Origin: Atopsyche davidsoni
Taxonomy: Eukaryota; Arthropoda; Insecta; Trichoptera; Hydrobiosidae
DNA length: 64,000 bases
NCBI GenBank assembly: GCA_022113835.1
Contig: JAILWY010000007.1
Location: 2,609,001-2,673,000 of the forward strand
Reading direction: 5' to 3'
The position numbers and the translations under genes are program-made. Below, in pieces: positions 48,913-60,330 of this stretch; the stretch's first letter is position 1; each line of letters opens with the position of its first letter. Below the pieces are notes generated by a model that worked only from the letters and a program-made list of their open reading frames with translations, made no database searches and had not been told where the DNA came from.

Positions 48913-49333
48913 CAGTAATACCCCGCTTTACGCGACCCCGTTATGCGCGGTTTCACTATAACGCGAATTTCAAATTTCGCGTTAAAATGACTCGCATTAC
49001 GTAAATTTCTTATTTTAAGAATGTGTATGAACATAATGTAGTCATTGACTTCTCTTACTAATTATAAACAGTGTTGGGTGTTATGAACGTATTTTACAAG
49101 AACGTAAAAGAAACGCTACCCAAAAGACAATAGATGTATTTTTCAGTAAAAATATCATGAAATACTGCATAAAGTGTTCTTACAATTAAAGCGATTGATT
49201 CAAATGATTTTATATTTTTTTGTATTAAGTTTTGACTATGTATGTATGTTTAATCACAAACCCCGATATACGCGAATTTCACTTAACGCAATTTTTCCGG
49301 AACGTATCCCTCGCGTAAAGGGGGGTATTACTG
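48913..49333. mobile_element. Pogo/Tigger-like MITE
   Basis: A 421-bp element with 23-bp terminal inverted repeats starting CAGTAATACCCC and matching at 22 of 23 positions (48913-48935 and 49311-49333). It is flanked by TA on both sides (48911-48912 and 49334-49335), the target of pogo/Tigger and other Tc1/mariner elements. Inner repeats rich in GCGAATTTC and TTACGCGA/TCGCGTAAA lie next to the ends. There is no transposase remnant, so it was mobilised in trans. The ends are little diverged, suggesting a relatively young insertion. Confidence 0.9.
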
Positions 49334-51614
49334 TATTTATATTAATTAAAACTAGGAAATCTTATGAGAAATATAATAGTATGAAGTTTTAGAGACTTGT
49401 TTAATCTGTAAGATATAGGAAAAATTCAAGCTTGGTTAAATAAACCAAATGATTTAAATCTTTCGTTGATGTAGCGGCCATGTCGATTTAATCGAAAATA
49501 ATTAGTTTTAATAAATAGCATAAAATAAAATCGACACTAACAATGAGACGAGTTTTATTTTTATTTACACTGAAAGCCACAATTATAAAGCGCGAAGAGA
49601 GAAATCTCGGACAAAGGAGCACAACTTCCGGGAAACCCCGACTTCCCACGTCCGATAAAGAGGCTGAATTCAGAAAAAAAGGCTTTGATTTTTGTTTAAT
49701 TAGTTTCTCGAGCGCCCGAGGAAAGTTCCCGAGTCTTATCAAAAAAGGTTTTTTTTTAAGCACAAAGTTGGAATTTGCATTGTTGGTTTTCTTATCAGAT
49801 GACCCGAAAACGTGTGATTTAGTGGTTAACGTCTTCGAGACAGTCTCACATCTTTAAAAATTAAAAAAAAAGTGTAATTTTATATCATTTAACATTAACA
49901 TTCGATACTCTAATATATAGTGGAACAGTATGTAAAAAATACAACTTATATAGCTCGTCTTATCATGTTGCCTCATGTACTACTTAAGATAATACGATTC
50001 CTTTAAAAAAAAAGGTTTTTTAAAATATTGATTATGAAAAAAATAACAGTCGCAATTTATATTAAATGAATTTAAAAAAAAAAACTAAATAATATTTATT
50101 ATCGCTTCTAGCCATTTTAAGTAAATATTATGTAAATTGATTAAATTCAAAATGCACTTGCACTTTGTTAAATTTTGGTATTGATTTATAATATAATTTA
50201 TCGATAAAAATACAATAACTAGAGTATTTCCTGTTAGTGCGCATAAAGTACGCGAGCTGCAAAACTAAATCCAATTGAACAAAAAAAAAAAAAAACACAA
50301 AGCGGAAAACAATCCAAAGTAAGCCTTCGGCAAACTGCGAATAAAGCTCATAGCTCTGTCATCCGTTTTAAATACAAAACAGGCTAAAGCTTTTCAGTGT
50401 TATAAATCTCTATTGACCAGGCTAATCTTATAATTTTTTATTTGTATTTTCATTCAACGCTGAAAAATTCTGGGAATCGTTTTTATTTAAATGAACAATA
50501 TTGGGATTTTGATATGAGTAGAACTGATATGTGATATGTATAAAATATATAACACGTTATAATTCACGCTGTCTAATGCAAAATCAATTACTAATACTTA
50601 ATAATTACTTGATATATCAAAACATTGTTTTAAGATATGTTAACCAGATTTTTTTAACCTCAATATAATAAAAAATATTAATCACAATGAGTACAATAAA
50701 AAATCGTTATATCCATACCATAAGGATAACAAACCCAAAAAAGCTCGACCAAACAACGTTCGAAACCTTTCATTATTCGAAGCTTTATTTTTAAGCTTAT
50801 TACTGAACAACGTATCTGAAACAAGCGAAGATATATATAGCCTCTTATATTTCATGTTCACGTTTATAATTCCGATAATACTTATAAGATATGAAAAGTT
50901 TCTCTTTGTAAACTTAATAAAAATTCAGTCGCTGGTTTGAATGTTATTGGAAGAGAATCTTGTTAATTACACATCATTGTTTAAAGTAAAAGCTGGGTTT
51001 TTAATTGAAAGCTCTTTGAGATACTTTAAAGAAAAAGTTTTAGTCCAGAGAACGGGCGTTAATTATTGGAAGGAGAAAATCGATTCTTTCGATTCGAGAA
51101 GACCGAAGAGATGTTTAAATTTTTATATATACTTTCATTTATTCAGGAATATATTTTACGTATGCTTGAACGCATTTTTTAAAATAACTGGCTACGCCAA
51201 TTTATTTCAATTTAGTGATGTTGCCGTGTTTTTGCCTTAAAATTCAAGCAGTACTTCGAATGAGTTGCAAAAACTTTTTTTTCATGAAAAATAATTTCGT
51301 CAGTATCTACAAAGATGTCTTAAAAATTCTAACACTAAATAATAACTAATATTTTCAAACAAATTAATATGTTTTTAATAACATTATGCGTTTTAATGTC
51401 GTAAAGCACTTAAATTTTTTTAGTTAGTAACATTGAAGGGCAAAACGTTGAAAGTGTTAGAAACGGAAAAAACGAAGAAATAAAAATCTGTATCTGATGA
51501 AAAAATTCATGCAAAGTATTTGGATTTAGACAGTTTCTTCCTATTAGATTTTCACGTTGATCAGTGTAATCAGTCGGAGGGTTCAATGGTGAGGTACAGG
51601 ATACGGAAGCTCAC
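49334..51614. other. AT-rich stretch; possible intron of the minus-strand gene
   Basis: A patch at about 49580-49750 carries a 104-codon plus frame and a 91-codon minus frame over each other, without recognisable domains. Nothing else is seen. If the exon at 51615-51853 is real, this would be the beginning of its downstream intron. Confidence 0.4.
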
Positions 51615-51853
51615 CTGCTGGTAGCGGCTCGATGACGATCTGGACAGCTGATGATCCGGCCAAAATGGCCGCCATTATCAGAATCCTGAAGCTGCGCGCG
51701 CCGCGAGCCAGGCCCGCCATCTTTAATAGTCTATGACAGCACTGCACTGGCAAAACACTGCACTCAGTAACAATCACTCGATATTACTAATGGCTTGCAT
51801 TGGTTGGATTTTATCTTGCAGTGAAAAACGTGTGCCATCATCGGGTAGTATAT
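51615..51853 (-). CDS. Candidate first coding exon of a secreted or membrane protein (signal peptide)
   Basis: On the minus strand a polypyrimidine tract and TTCCAG acceptor end at 51854. The exon then runs 133 bases of 5'UTR to an ATG at 51720 in a strong context (TTAAAGATGG). The coding part is 35 codons plus one base: MAGLARGARSFRILIMAAIL, then AGSSAVQIVIEPLPA. Residues 1-12 are basic, 13-22 form a hydrophobic core, and SSA before VQ is a good signal-peptidase site. CAG then meets GTGAGC, a near-perfect donor. The intron falls in phase 1, common after signal peptides in extracellular multidomain proteins. Coding GC is much higher than its surroundings. The family cannot be named from 12 mature residues. 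Further exons should lie at lower coordinates but were not found. Confidence 0.6.
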
Positions 51854-54090
51854 CTGGAATTAAAAAAAATTATATTATAACACATAGAAAAATAAATGTT
51901 TAATTGTATATTGATTTAATTTTATTTTTCGTTTTCATAAATATTTTCATAAAATATCTAGTGAGAGAGCTAAAGCAATTTTATATTAGATTTTTGCTAA
52001 GCATACTTTTGAATTCTGTTTTATAAAATGACAGTAAATGATTGTATTAAACATCCCTCAAATTTCTCAAATTAGCAAGAACTAAGATGAAGTAAGATTA
52101 GATTATGTCAAGCGTACTTTTGAGAAAAACGTGCGTACTTAGAATTTCTCAAAATTAAAAGGTGCTGCTAAATTATAGTTTCCAATTTTAAAGACAAACT
52201 TTTAGATTCAGTCTCAAAGGAGCAAACAAGAACAAAATATAAACTGACATATCACAGGCTCTGAGTCTGCTCGCAAACAAACAGCCGTCACAAAAGTTGC
52301 TGAAGAATCCAGCAGCAGTCCCATTAGTGAGTCGCCGACTCTAATGATGGTAAGACTCAGACTTAAACTGAAATATAAGGAAGGCTCCGGAGTGTGGGGC
52401 TGAAATATACCATCAGGTATCAATGCCTTTATATTTATGTATTTTAACTGCCTGCTTACCTGCACTATGCAGATTTTGCTTAGAGAGAGAGATTGGTTAG
52501 TTATATTGGAAAGGACGATATTCCAAAAAAATTAGATCTTAAAAAATACTTGAATAACCACTGAATGTTATAAAAACCTTAGCTATCTTATATTTATAAA
52601 AATTAGCAAATTTTTAATATCTTATTAGATACAGTATGTTTTATTTGTGTGTATATTTTATTTGTATCGGAAGCATAACTTCTGCGTAGGCTATGTTTTT
52701 AATGTTCCAGATTTCTCACGCCACGCTCGTTAGATATGTATTTTTAATTGAAAATTTCTTACGAATCGATAATAAATATGAGAAGTTGGTGTGCATAAAG
52801 CTATTAAACAATCAAAGACTTCCGGCTTTACGAAATAACTGTATTTTAAATTATACTAACATCAATTCCGATTAGATACAGTTCTGATCGTATAGCGTAT
52901 GGTGTATGTGATGGAAAAATTGCCATGTTCCAGATCATGTCGATAATATTTGGTTTATAAGATCAGCTGCACAAAGAAGGCAGGTGATCAAAACTGTGTA
53001 TACAATTATTCATTAGCCATACCAATGAAATAATTAAATAAGAATAATTTTGGAAATATAATTAACTACAAAGCCCTTTTACATTGAAAGTAATTTATAT
53101 TGAATATCTTATTATCAGACTTCTGATTTTTTTTATTATTATTCAAAATTCAATCCAATAAAGTAAAATACCAAATTTTCGCTTAGTGTAACGTCTATTT
53201 AAAAAAATATAATTGCTTGAAATCCACTGCAGAGTAAGGAACTATATACAAAATTAATTCAGAAAAGCAAGCGGTTGAATCTATTTAAAACACCTGCAGC
53301 TGTGGCTAGCTTGCATAATCTACCGAAATATGCTTTTTATTCATATAAAATTTTTATGCATTTGAAAGCTTTTACACATTTTTTTTTTCAATAAACTAGT
53401 ATTTGCTCAAAAAATCTACCTATATATAATTTATTTTATTTTACAACTAAATAGAATCACCTGCTCACATATAAAAATTGTAAAGTAATACATAAATGTT
53501 TAATAAAGAAACCAGGTGAAACCCCTTCATACAGGTGTACAATTACATACCTTAAAATAAAATAAAAAAACTGCCTATATAAAGCTACGTGTTCAAGTCA
53601 ATACAATTGATAGAAGAATATATTACACGGCGATTGGCCTGTAGCATTCGTGGCTTGTAATTTATCTGAGACCAGCGGCGGCACGTGAGGGCCTAATCTT
53701 CTCTGATGCTGTACTGGATAATTCTCTGTAATATCTCAATCCACTGGCATCTACCTTCTCAATGAGCAAACCGGATTCTGGACGGCTTTTTTGTAACGCA
53801 TCGCAGACGACGGAGCCCAGTGGCGTGGAGTGGGGGGCAATTGCTTTTTGATTAATTTATTTAACTGCAAGATTTTAAAATACAAAAATACATTTTAAAA
53901 AAAATGTTTAGTGTCAAATTAACATTATTTATTTGAACATATACGTTTTGCCAACATGCGTGATTCGCATCAAAAGGTTGCCTTCAATCCAGTTTGTCGA
54001 AATCAGTAGTTTAAAATAAAACTATCTAAAGATACATTATTGATTTTTGTGATGATGGTCTCACAGGAATATGCCTATACAGGTTTTATT
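51854..54090. other. AT-rich stretch; possible 5'UTR intron of the minus-strand gene
   Basis: No element or gene recognised. A balanced patch near 52250-52400 and another near 53640-53840 have no coding signal. Confidence 0.4.
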
Positions 54091-54239
54091 GATTGATAAT
54101 GATTAAGTACATTTTTTCAAATGCCATGTAAGCTTGGGGCTGTGGGTTCAAATCCCACACAAATCACGCTGATATTTTTCTGAGAGTTTCATTAATCAAT
54201 TTTCAATATTTTAAAAAATGTACTTAATCATTATCAATC
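54091..54239 (+). mobile_element. Foldback element enclosing a tRNA T-arm (SINE-like)
   Basis: A perfect 27-bp inverted repeat (54091-54117 and 54213-54239) encloses 95 bases. The spacer contains GTGGGTTCAAATCCCAC (54142-54158), a complete 5-bp tRNA T-stem with 7-base loop and a B-box (GGTTCAAATCC). It continues with ACACAAATCACGCTGATATT, as in tRNA-derived SINE bodies. No A-box or D-arm is clear, so it is not a tRNA gene. Either a SINE fragment was trapped between inverted repeats, or the flanks duplicated in inverted form around it. Confidence 0.8.
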
Positions 54240-54315
54240 TAAAGATACCGTTAACACATTTTTTTATATAAATATGATAATAGAATTTCACCAAGTATTT
54301 TATGTCTTCTCTTTT

Positions 54316-54455
54316 TTCGTTGCCTCTCTTCGTAGGAGGTTGGTGACTATTTCCTTGAACTTGTCTCTATCTTGCGCCAGTCTCACCAGTCCGGCTACAC
54401 TTCCGATCTCCAGCCACGTGAACTTCCTTCTTCCAATGCCCTCTTTTCCTTCGTC
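54316..54455 (-). pseudogene. LINE C-terminal fragment (copy C)
   Basis: The minus strand reads KEGIGRRKFTWLEIGSVAGL, then VRLAQDRDKFKEIVTNLLRR and EATKKEK. This is the RTE/CR1-like LINE protein tail (GRRK.SWL, then S...LFRLA.DR..F.E.VANL). It is the best preserved of the three tails and extends the match beyond the short motif at 23.2 and 34.5 kb. Some of the usual residues between WL and EIGS are missing, suggesting a small deletion. The upstream domains are absent, so the insertion is truncated. Confidence 0.82.
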
Positions 54456-56058
54456 GATATTTTCTTAGAGGTGGAGCTGGAGGACGCTTTATTTATTTTT
54501 ACGAAAAATATGGCCAAAATGGAAAACCTTTCGATTTTTTACCAACGTCAAGAGTTCCCTTATTTTCTGTAAAAATTATTATTATTTTTTATTCCACGTC
54601 ACTGGATGATCATACCTTATAAAATACTTGGCAACAAAAAACGGACAGCGTAAAAACTCCTACAAGCCCAGAGAATCTCCTTTGTCAGTGACAGCACAAA
54701 AGGTGCAAACGCCAGTCTCGGCGGGCGGCACTTTGACGCTAAACACCCTTCGCATCGACGCCACAAGCGCCATTTCCCCTTGCCAGCTGATTATCCTATT
54801 ATTACACCGGATGACGTCACGCATCACGTCTTCACTTATTGCACGGTGATGATTTTAAACATTAAAATCGATCGGTTAGCGCAGCGGAACCGCTCATATG
54901 TCGCAACGCAAAATCATAAAAAAAAAAAAAATTGTCGAGTTATATTCGTGTAGTCTAAATTTATTTGAATATTACTACAGTAGACGAAGTTTTGACGTCT
55001 GAGAGTAATGTGACATAAAGAGCGGTGAAAAACAATATATATGATATGTAATCAAATAAATACAGATGTTATAAAGCTTCAGGTTTAAAACTGATTTCAG
55101 TAACGCTTGAAAAAATTTTCTTAAATAAAAAAAAATCCGACCTTATTTATATGACAATATTTTTTAAAACTTCTTAACGTATTCGACGTATAGATGTTAT
55201 ATAAATAAACATACTCAGGTAAATAAATAATACTATGCTTACTTATAATATAATTCTTGAAATTTAATGATATCAGACTGAATATTGTTGCATAACAGGA
55301 CATAATTAGTTTGAAAACTTCAACGAGAACTTATTCGGATTTAAAGGCATCATCAAAGATTTATCGATGTTTGAAAAATTAAATGTAAAATCTGTATTTT
55401 TTTACAGTGAATCACAATAATAAGACATAACAACATATGTCTATAATTAAATAAATTTCCAAATATTAAATAAGTTCGAATTGTTATCCGATAATTAGTT
55501 AACTGTAAGGCTTACAAACGTGAGCAATAATGCTTTTATCCACATGCGTGGAGTCAACAACCTAAATTTCATTTCCGAATTCAACTGCAAGTAAACATTC
55601 GTCCGTTCCACTCAGCCGAGCGGGCCTCATAAAAAGCATGGTTTATTGTTTCGTGAATTCGCCATAATAAGTTTATTTCTGTTTGCGAATTGGATGCACA
55701 TCTTGCACTGCATGGACGTGATTTATTTGATCGTCCATTTTATCAGGGGAGAGTTGAGATTAAATTATATACACGAAGGAAAAATAAACTGTAGAATCCT
55801 TTTGCTTTCAGTGTATGTGAGAGATGTGTAAACACATTTGTAGATTTTGATAGTCGCTGTTATTTGACAATTTGGATTCTCGGGTGTTGAACTGAAAACA
55901 TGTTATTTAATTCTGTTATAGACGCCGCTGTATACAGGAATACCTGCGGGATTAGCTTTAAATCAATCCAGCTCCTAACGGGCCATGGAGTGATGAATAG
56001 TTATCGATATTACTCCACAAACAGTGATCCACCTTGTAAGTTCATGCCCCATCTTTAG
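54456..56058. other. Stretch with one GC-richer patch and a CRE site
   Basis: The patch at about 54640-54850 has balanced composition and contains TGACGTCA (54812-54819), a full CRE/ATF palindrome. A 73-codon plus frame crosses it without recognisable features. The remaining sequence is AT-rich with nothing recognised. Confidence 0.4.
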
Positions 56059-56226
56059 CCTTCAGAGACACCAACTGGAGAGCCTGAAGTCCAGGATGAC
56101 CTGAAGTCAGTGGCGAGACACCCACAGTTGATGAAGTCACTGGATGGCTTCTTGAAGCTTGTCATCGGAACCATAAAGAAGATAGCTTCAGTCACTTCCA
56201 TATATAGCAAAATTTCGCTAGACTAG
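56059..56226 (+). CDS. Possible terminal exon, unknown product
   Basis: After CATCTTTAG, which could be an acceptor, the plus strand is open for 55 codons: PSETPTGEPEVQDDLKSVAR, then HPQLMKSLDGFLKLVIGTIK and KIASVTSIYSKISLD, stop. The content is amphipathic and of balanced composition, unlike nearby frames. No start codon precedes it, and I do not recognise the family. The frame is short enough to be chance, and no polyadenylation signal immediately follows. It is included as a low-confidence candidate. Confidence 0.22.
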   Translation, partial: PSETPTGEPEVQDDLKSVARHPQLMKSLDGFLKLVIGTIKKIASVTSIYSKISLD

Positions 56227-56739
56227 TTTGGAAAATTTCTCCAAATTGTGATGGCAAACTTTGTACATAACAAGCAAGGTACCAAATCTATAAAAAAAAC
56301 AACTGAAAACATGAAAATTCGTTGGGTTGTAAACTTCAAATAAAGATATGAGTATGCGTCTAGATATGTTTATATCCAAATACAGACTAATAATAGATAC
56401 TCATATCCAAGGACAGTTATTCTTGTAATGAGTTCCATAATGATTTACAAAAAGGTTGGTATTTTTCAGAGAACCGTGGGTGTGCGTGCCGACACTTGAC
56501 CATCACTCCGGTCGTTGCACGCAGCCACAGCACCACACTTCAAGTCCTAATGACCAAGACCTCTCAGCACTCCCACTGCATCCTGGTGGACCCATTCAGG
56601 CAGAGACGACGCATACAATATATTAAATTGAATAAGACACTGATATGGTTAACATGCTTCGGAAGTAGAATGGGACCAAACAACAAATGGACAAAACCAG
56701 GCAATTGGACAGGAGACCACGATAATTTTGGTTTTTTAA

Positions 56740-56769
56740 GGGTTTTCACCTTTCAAAGACTTCTTCAAC
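56740..56769 (-). repeat. Penelope/hammerhead-like motif, second copy
   Basis: The minus strand reads TTGAAGAAGTCTTTGAAAGG then TGAAAACCC. It matches the motif at 23321-23350 at 23 of 30 positions, keeping GAAGAAG and GAAAAC. The surroundings do not otherwise align obviously with the 23-kb copy. Confidence 0.4.
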
Positions 56770-59700
56770 TCTAAAGTCTGGATATACCATTCAAATGAAA
56801 AAAAAAGTTAAAAAAATATTTAAAAAAATAATTGACTTTTTGTCAATATTCTAAGCAAACGTATTCATAAAAAAATGTCCTTGAAACCACTTAAAAATAT
56901 TTATAATAACGCATCAATAAACAGAATGAACTTTTCTATGAACATTTGAAGATCAAATCTCATTAACAAATATTTTATTAGTCCTCAATATTTGGTTATA
57001 TTATGTAATAATTGTAAGAAATATATTTTGATTTATACATTTGTACTCCCAAAATAAACAAGTATTTATTTGAATAAAGTTAAGTCTAGTTAGAATTAAT
57101 AAAAAACATAAATTATTTTAAATAATGTCCTGTAACATTTCGATGTAATAGAATATCTATTTTTCCAGTACATTACTTGGTTAACACACAAAGACATCTT
57201 AACTTCATACATACAAACAGAGTTACATGCTTACATAGAGCGGTAAATTAATATTTATTCATTCATTTACATGTCAATTTGATGACAACAAAGGCTTTAT
57301 TATTTAAATTTAGCATTTCTATATTAACACGCCCCAATCAGTTTGTCTCTTGAAAAATATATATACTTAGAAGTCACAAGTACTATATAGACGGCAGCAT
57401 TCGATTGATTAAGTACCATCAATAATATTAACTTATTGACGTGTTATAAAGAATCTATTTACAGGTATCGTGTTTTGTAAATGAAGGCTCAATTTTTTTC
57501 AGATTAAAATACAGCCTTTCAATCATTTTTTCCAATTAAAATTCAGTTGGCTCTCATGGGCTTTCAGCAAAGTTTGTTGGTTTATCAAAGATAATTGTGA
57601 ATTCATTCTTTGAGCTAGTAGCTAAAAGTTCAGATCTAGTTGCTTAGAACAGATGAGTGAAAATTGTGTGAACATCGCAAATGTGTAAAGTGATCCTCGA
57701 AACAAGGTCTTACGGTTCACCGGTATCTAAATCTCACGATGGGCTCGACTTCGGTAAGATTTCAGATCTATAGAGATGTATTTATACATGCTGAAACACA
57801 CATATTTTCTGATTCACAACTTGTTAACGCGCTACATTGAATTCCTGGCACCGGGATGACATTAAAGGAATCGCATGCATTCGTTACAAACGGCCTGCGA
57901 AGGACTTGCCAAAAAACTAACGGAGCTTTATACGACCAGTTTCCGCCAAAGATATGAGATTAGTCTCACAATATATAGAGTGTATGGAGCTTTTCATGTG
58001 ATAAATAAAGTGTCGTTAGGTTGATATTATTTTTAGTACAAATGCTATTTTTTGCTTCATACACTGTCCAATAACGTTGGCTTGTAATATGAAAAGCATT
58101 AAATAATAATTGTGAAATAGTTTGCACGCCTAAATGTCGTCAGTGGTCATTGGTTTGAATCACAACAACAAACTTTGAGAAGGATTAAAAATCTCCTTAA
58201 TAATATAATAATCATAAATTTTACCCCATTAAATTATTTGAGATTTAGAAAGCCCACATTCGGCATAATTATTTTGAGCTGAATTATATGTTTATATTTA
58301 ATGATTAGCGGAATTTTCCCAAGTTTGCCGCTAGTTCAAACAATTGTATCGCAAACAGTTCATTTATTTGTTTACCGAGCTTTGCGTTGTAGCAATTTTG
58401 AGCCAACAGGCATAACAAATACGTCGCGTCAGTTCAAACTTAACTGGGAAGTACGAGCATTCATTACCGCCTCTTGAGCCAACTCCGCAAACAAGTTGGG
58501 ATCTACAGTCATCGTGGAAGCAAAGGAATCAGAGAGATCATCAAAAGCAGCTTTTCAGTGGTAATGGCAACGAGATCAACTACCCCAAGGACACTCAATT
58601 ATGTAAAAAAAAAATATATATATTTAGCTTCAAGCAGCTTGCGTATCTGCTTCTTTCTATTTTCCTAATGATTTTTTTTGTAAATATATATATAGCATAT
58701 TTCAATGTTTCGTATTGATTATTTATTTAATGATCAATAGTATATATCTGGGTATAATAATAATACCAAAACATCCCTTTTGCAAAACTTAAAGGCTGAA
58801 TGCCGAAGCCTTACTAATGAAAGGGTAGAAATCTAAAGTAGCAAGCTGGACAAAAGTTGTACTTGATTTAAGGCTGTAGTGATACTATTGATTTAGTGCG
58901 TTTATAGTTTTCTTTTTGTATGTAGTGTGAAAGTGAATACTTTTAATGAATTGGTTAAATTCCCATGGGAGGGTGATGTCGATTACGAGGAGCGTCTACA
59001 CATTTAATGACCATGTAATTGATAACACATTATGCGAATTAATTAATGTATGATATCATTATTTATGTAATAATACATATATGTTATACAAACAAGCGAG
59101 GTAAAATAAAGTACTTTTGTTATTAAAGCATATATATTTTATTCATAATAAGATTTATGAAAAAATAAACATCCGAGAGAATTTTCATTACACAAGTTGA
59201 TAAATAGACTTTATTTTTACATTTTATAATAAAACTTATGTCTGCAGCCACAGAATTGATTGTTTTCTATAAACAAGAAATTCAATGCTTTTTTGTTGGC
59301 TTTAATAACATATTAAACCAATACTATCAAACATTAAATTATATCAACGTTTTTAAAGTAAATGTAAGTGATTTCAGGAGTCCCTGAACATTTTCAGCTA
59401 ATATAGACCCCGCGGTGTACGTACGAATAACGTCTTCTTTACCGAGAATATCATAAACAAATATACCATCTTGATACAGCGACTGATATGCTACATTAGC
59501 TCCAACTCAGGGTAGCCAACCGTAAAATTAAATCTAAGCAATATATTATTTTTGTCTCCTCGCGTTGCCAGCTCTGTGTGGGACGGCTAAAACAGAGGAC
59601 TCGAAAAATGATTGGAATATGCGCCGAGCCAGTCGAACTGGAAAATAAGGCGTGTGTGTTTTGATTTTTAAAACAAGATGATTCAGGAAAATGAGATTAA

Positions 59701-60180
59701 GTGCTGTTGCCATCGTGGAAACTTTTATTCGTGAAATTGAGATATAATTGAACATACACAGTTACCGAACTTAAATTTTGGACACACGTTCGTGAGCTGT
59801 TTTTTAAAGCAGCATAAATATTATGCATTGTATTAATGTAATAAAGCGTACTTAAAATTATTGAGCCAAACAGTACATACATGTAAAACGATCCAAGTAC
59901 AGGAATAAAAAAATTCGATAAATACGCAAAACGGCATAAAATACGTACAATTTATTCTTGGGTATTATCCCGCAAATCCATTTACCAAAGAACGTTTTTT
60001 TATATTTTCTAAATTAATCAGTATCATTTGCTATGTACAAGTATTATATAAATGTTTTTTTTATATCAATTTGAAAAACATTACTCATTTTGAGTAATAT
60101 CACCGCGTTCTAACCTACATTGATAGTAACCCCAGAGCGAAATCTCCGTTAAAGTAACTGTCAGTTAAGACCCGACCTTG
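56770..60180. other. Mostly AT-rich stretch with one SINE relic
   Basis: GC-richer patches lie at about 57700-57960 and 58380-58600. No gene supported. A tRNA-like relic near 58125 is listed separately. Confidence 0.4.
58125..58185 (+). repeat. tRNA-derived SINE relic
   Basis: TTTGCACGCCTAAATGTCGT is followed by CAGTGGTCATTGGTTTGAAT, with a B-box-like GGTTTGAATCA at 58152-58162. The layout fits the 3' half of a tRNA-related head. No closed cloverleaf can be formed. Confidence 0.45.
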
Positions 60181-60198
60181 GCTCGCAGATAAACTTAC

Positions 60199-60330
60199 CA
60201 GTAACAAAGAGAGAGAGAGACATAAAATCTGCCGCTTTATGTCGTATAATGTCTAAACGTGGCACTCAAACTTATGCGTCGGAGGCGGAGACGTTCACCG
60301 CGGGGTGTATTTAGAGGCATAAAATGAACT
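60199..60330 (-). other. Possible 5'UTR exon with splice donor
   Basis: On the minus strand TTACTG meets GTAAGTTTA, a strong donor, at 60199/60198. The sequence before it is GC-richer and contains TCTCTCTCTCTC, a GAGA-type promoter-proximal motif. It lies upstream of, and on the same strand as, the coding exon at 51853-51615. No start codon or conserved frame is present. The 5' limit is a guess. Confidence 0.25.

Noticed and set aside
49805..49855. A tRNA-like A-box (GATTTAGTGGTTAACGTC)
   Set aside because: No B-box or T-arm follows, and the similarity is too short to call a SINE.
49488..49857. 104-codon plus and 91-codon minus frames as genes
   Set aside because: They overlap each other antisense, resemble no family and lie in an otherwise non-coding stretch.
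54142..54158. A functional tRNA gene
   Set aside because: Only the T-arm is present. Acceptor, D and anticodon arms cannot be formed.
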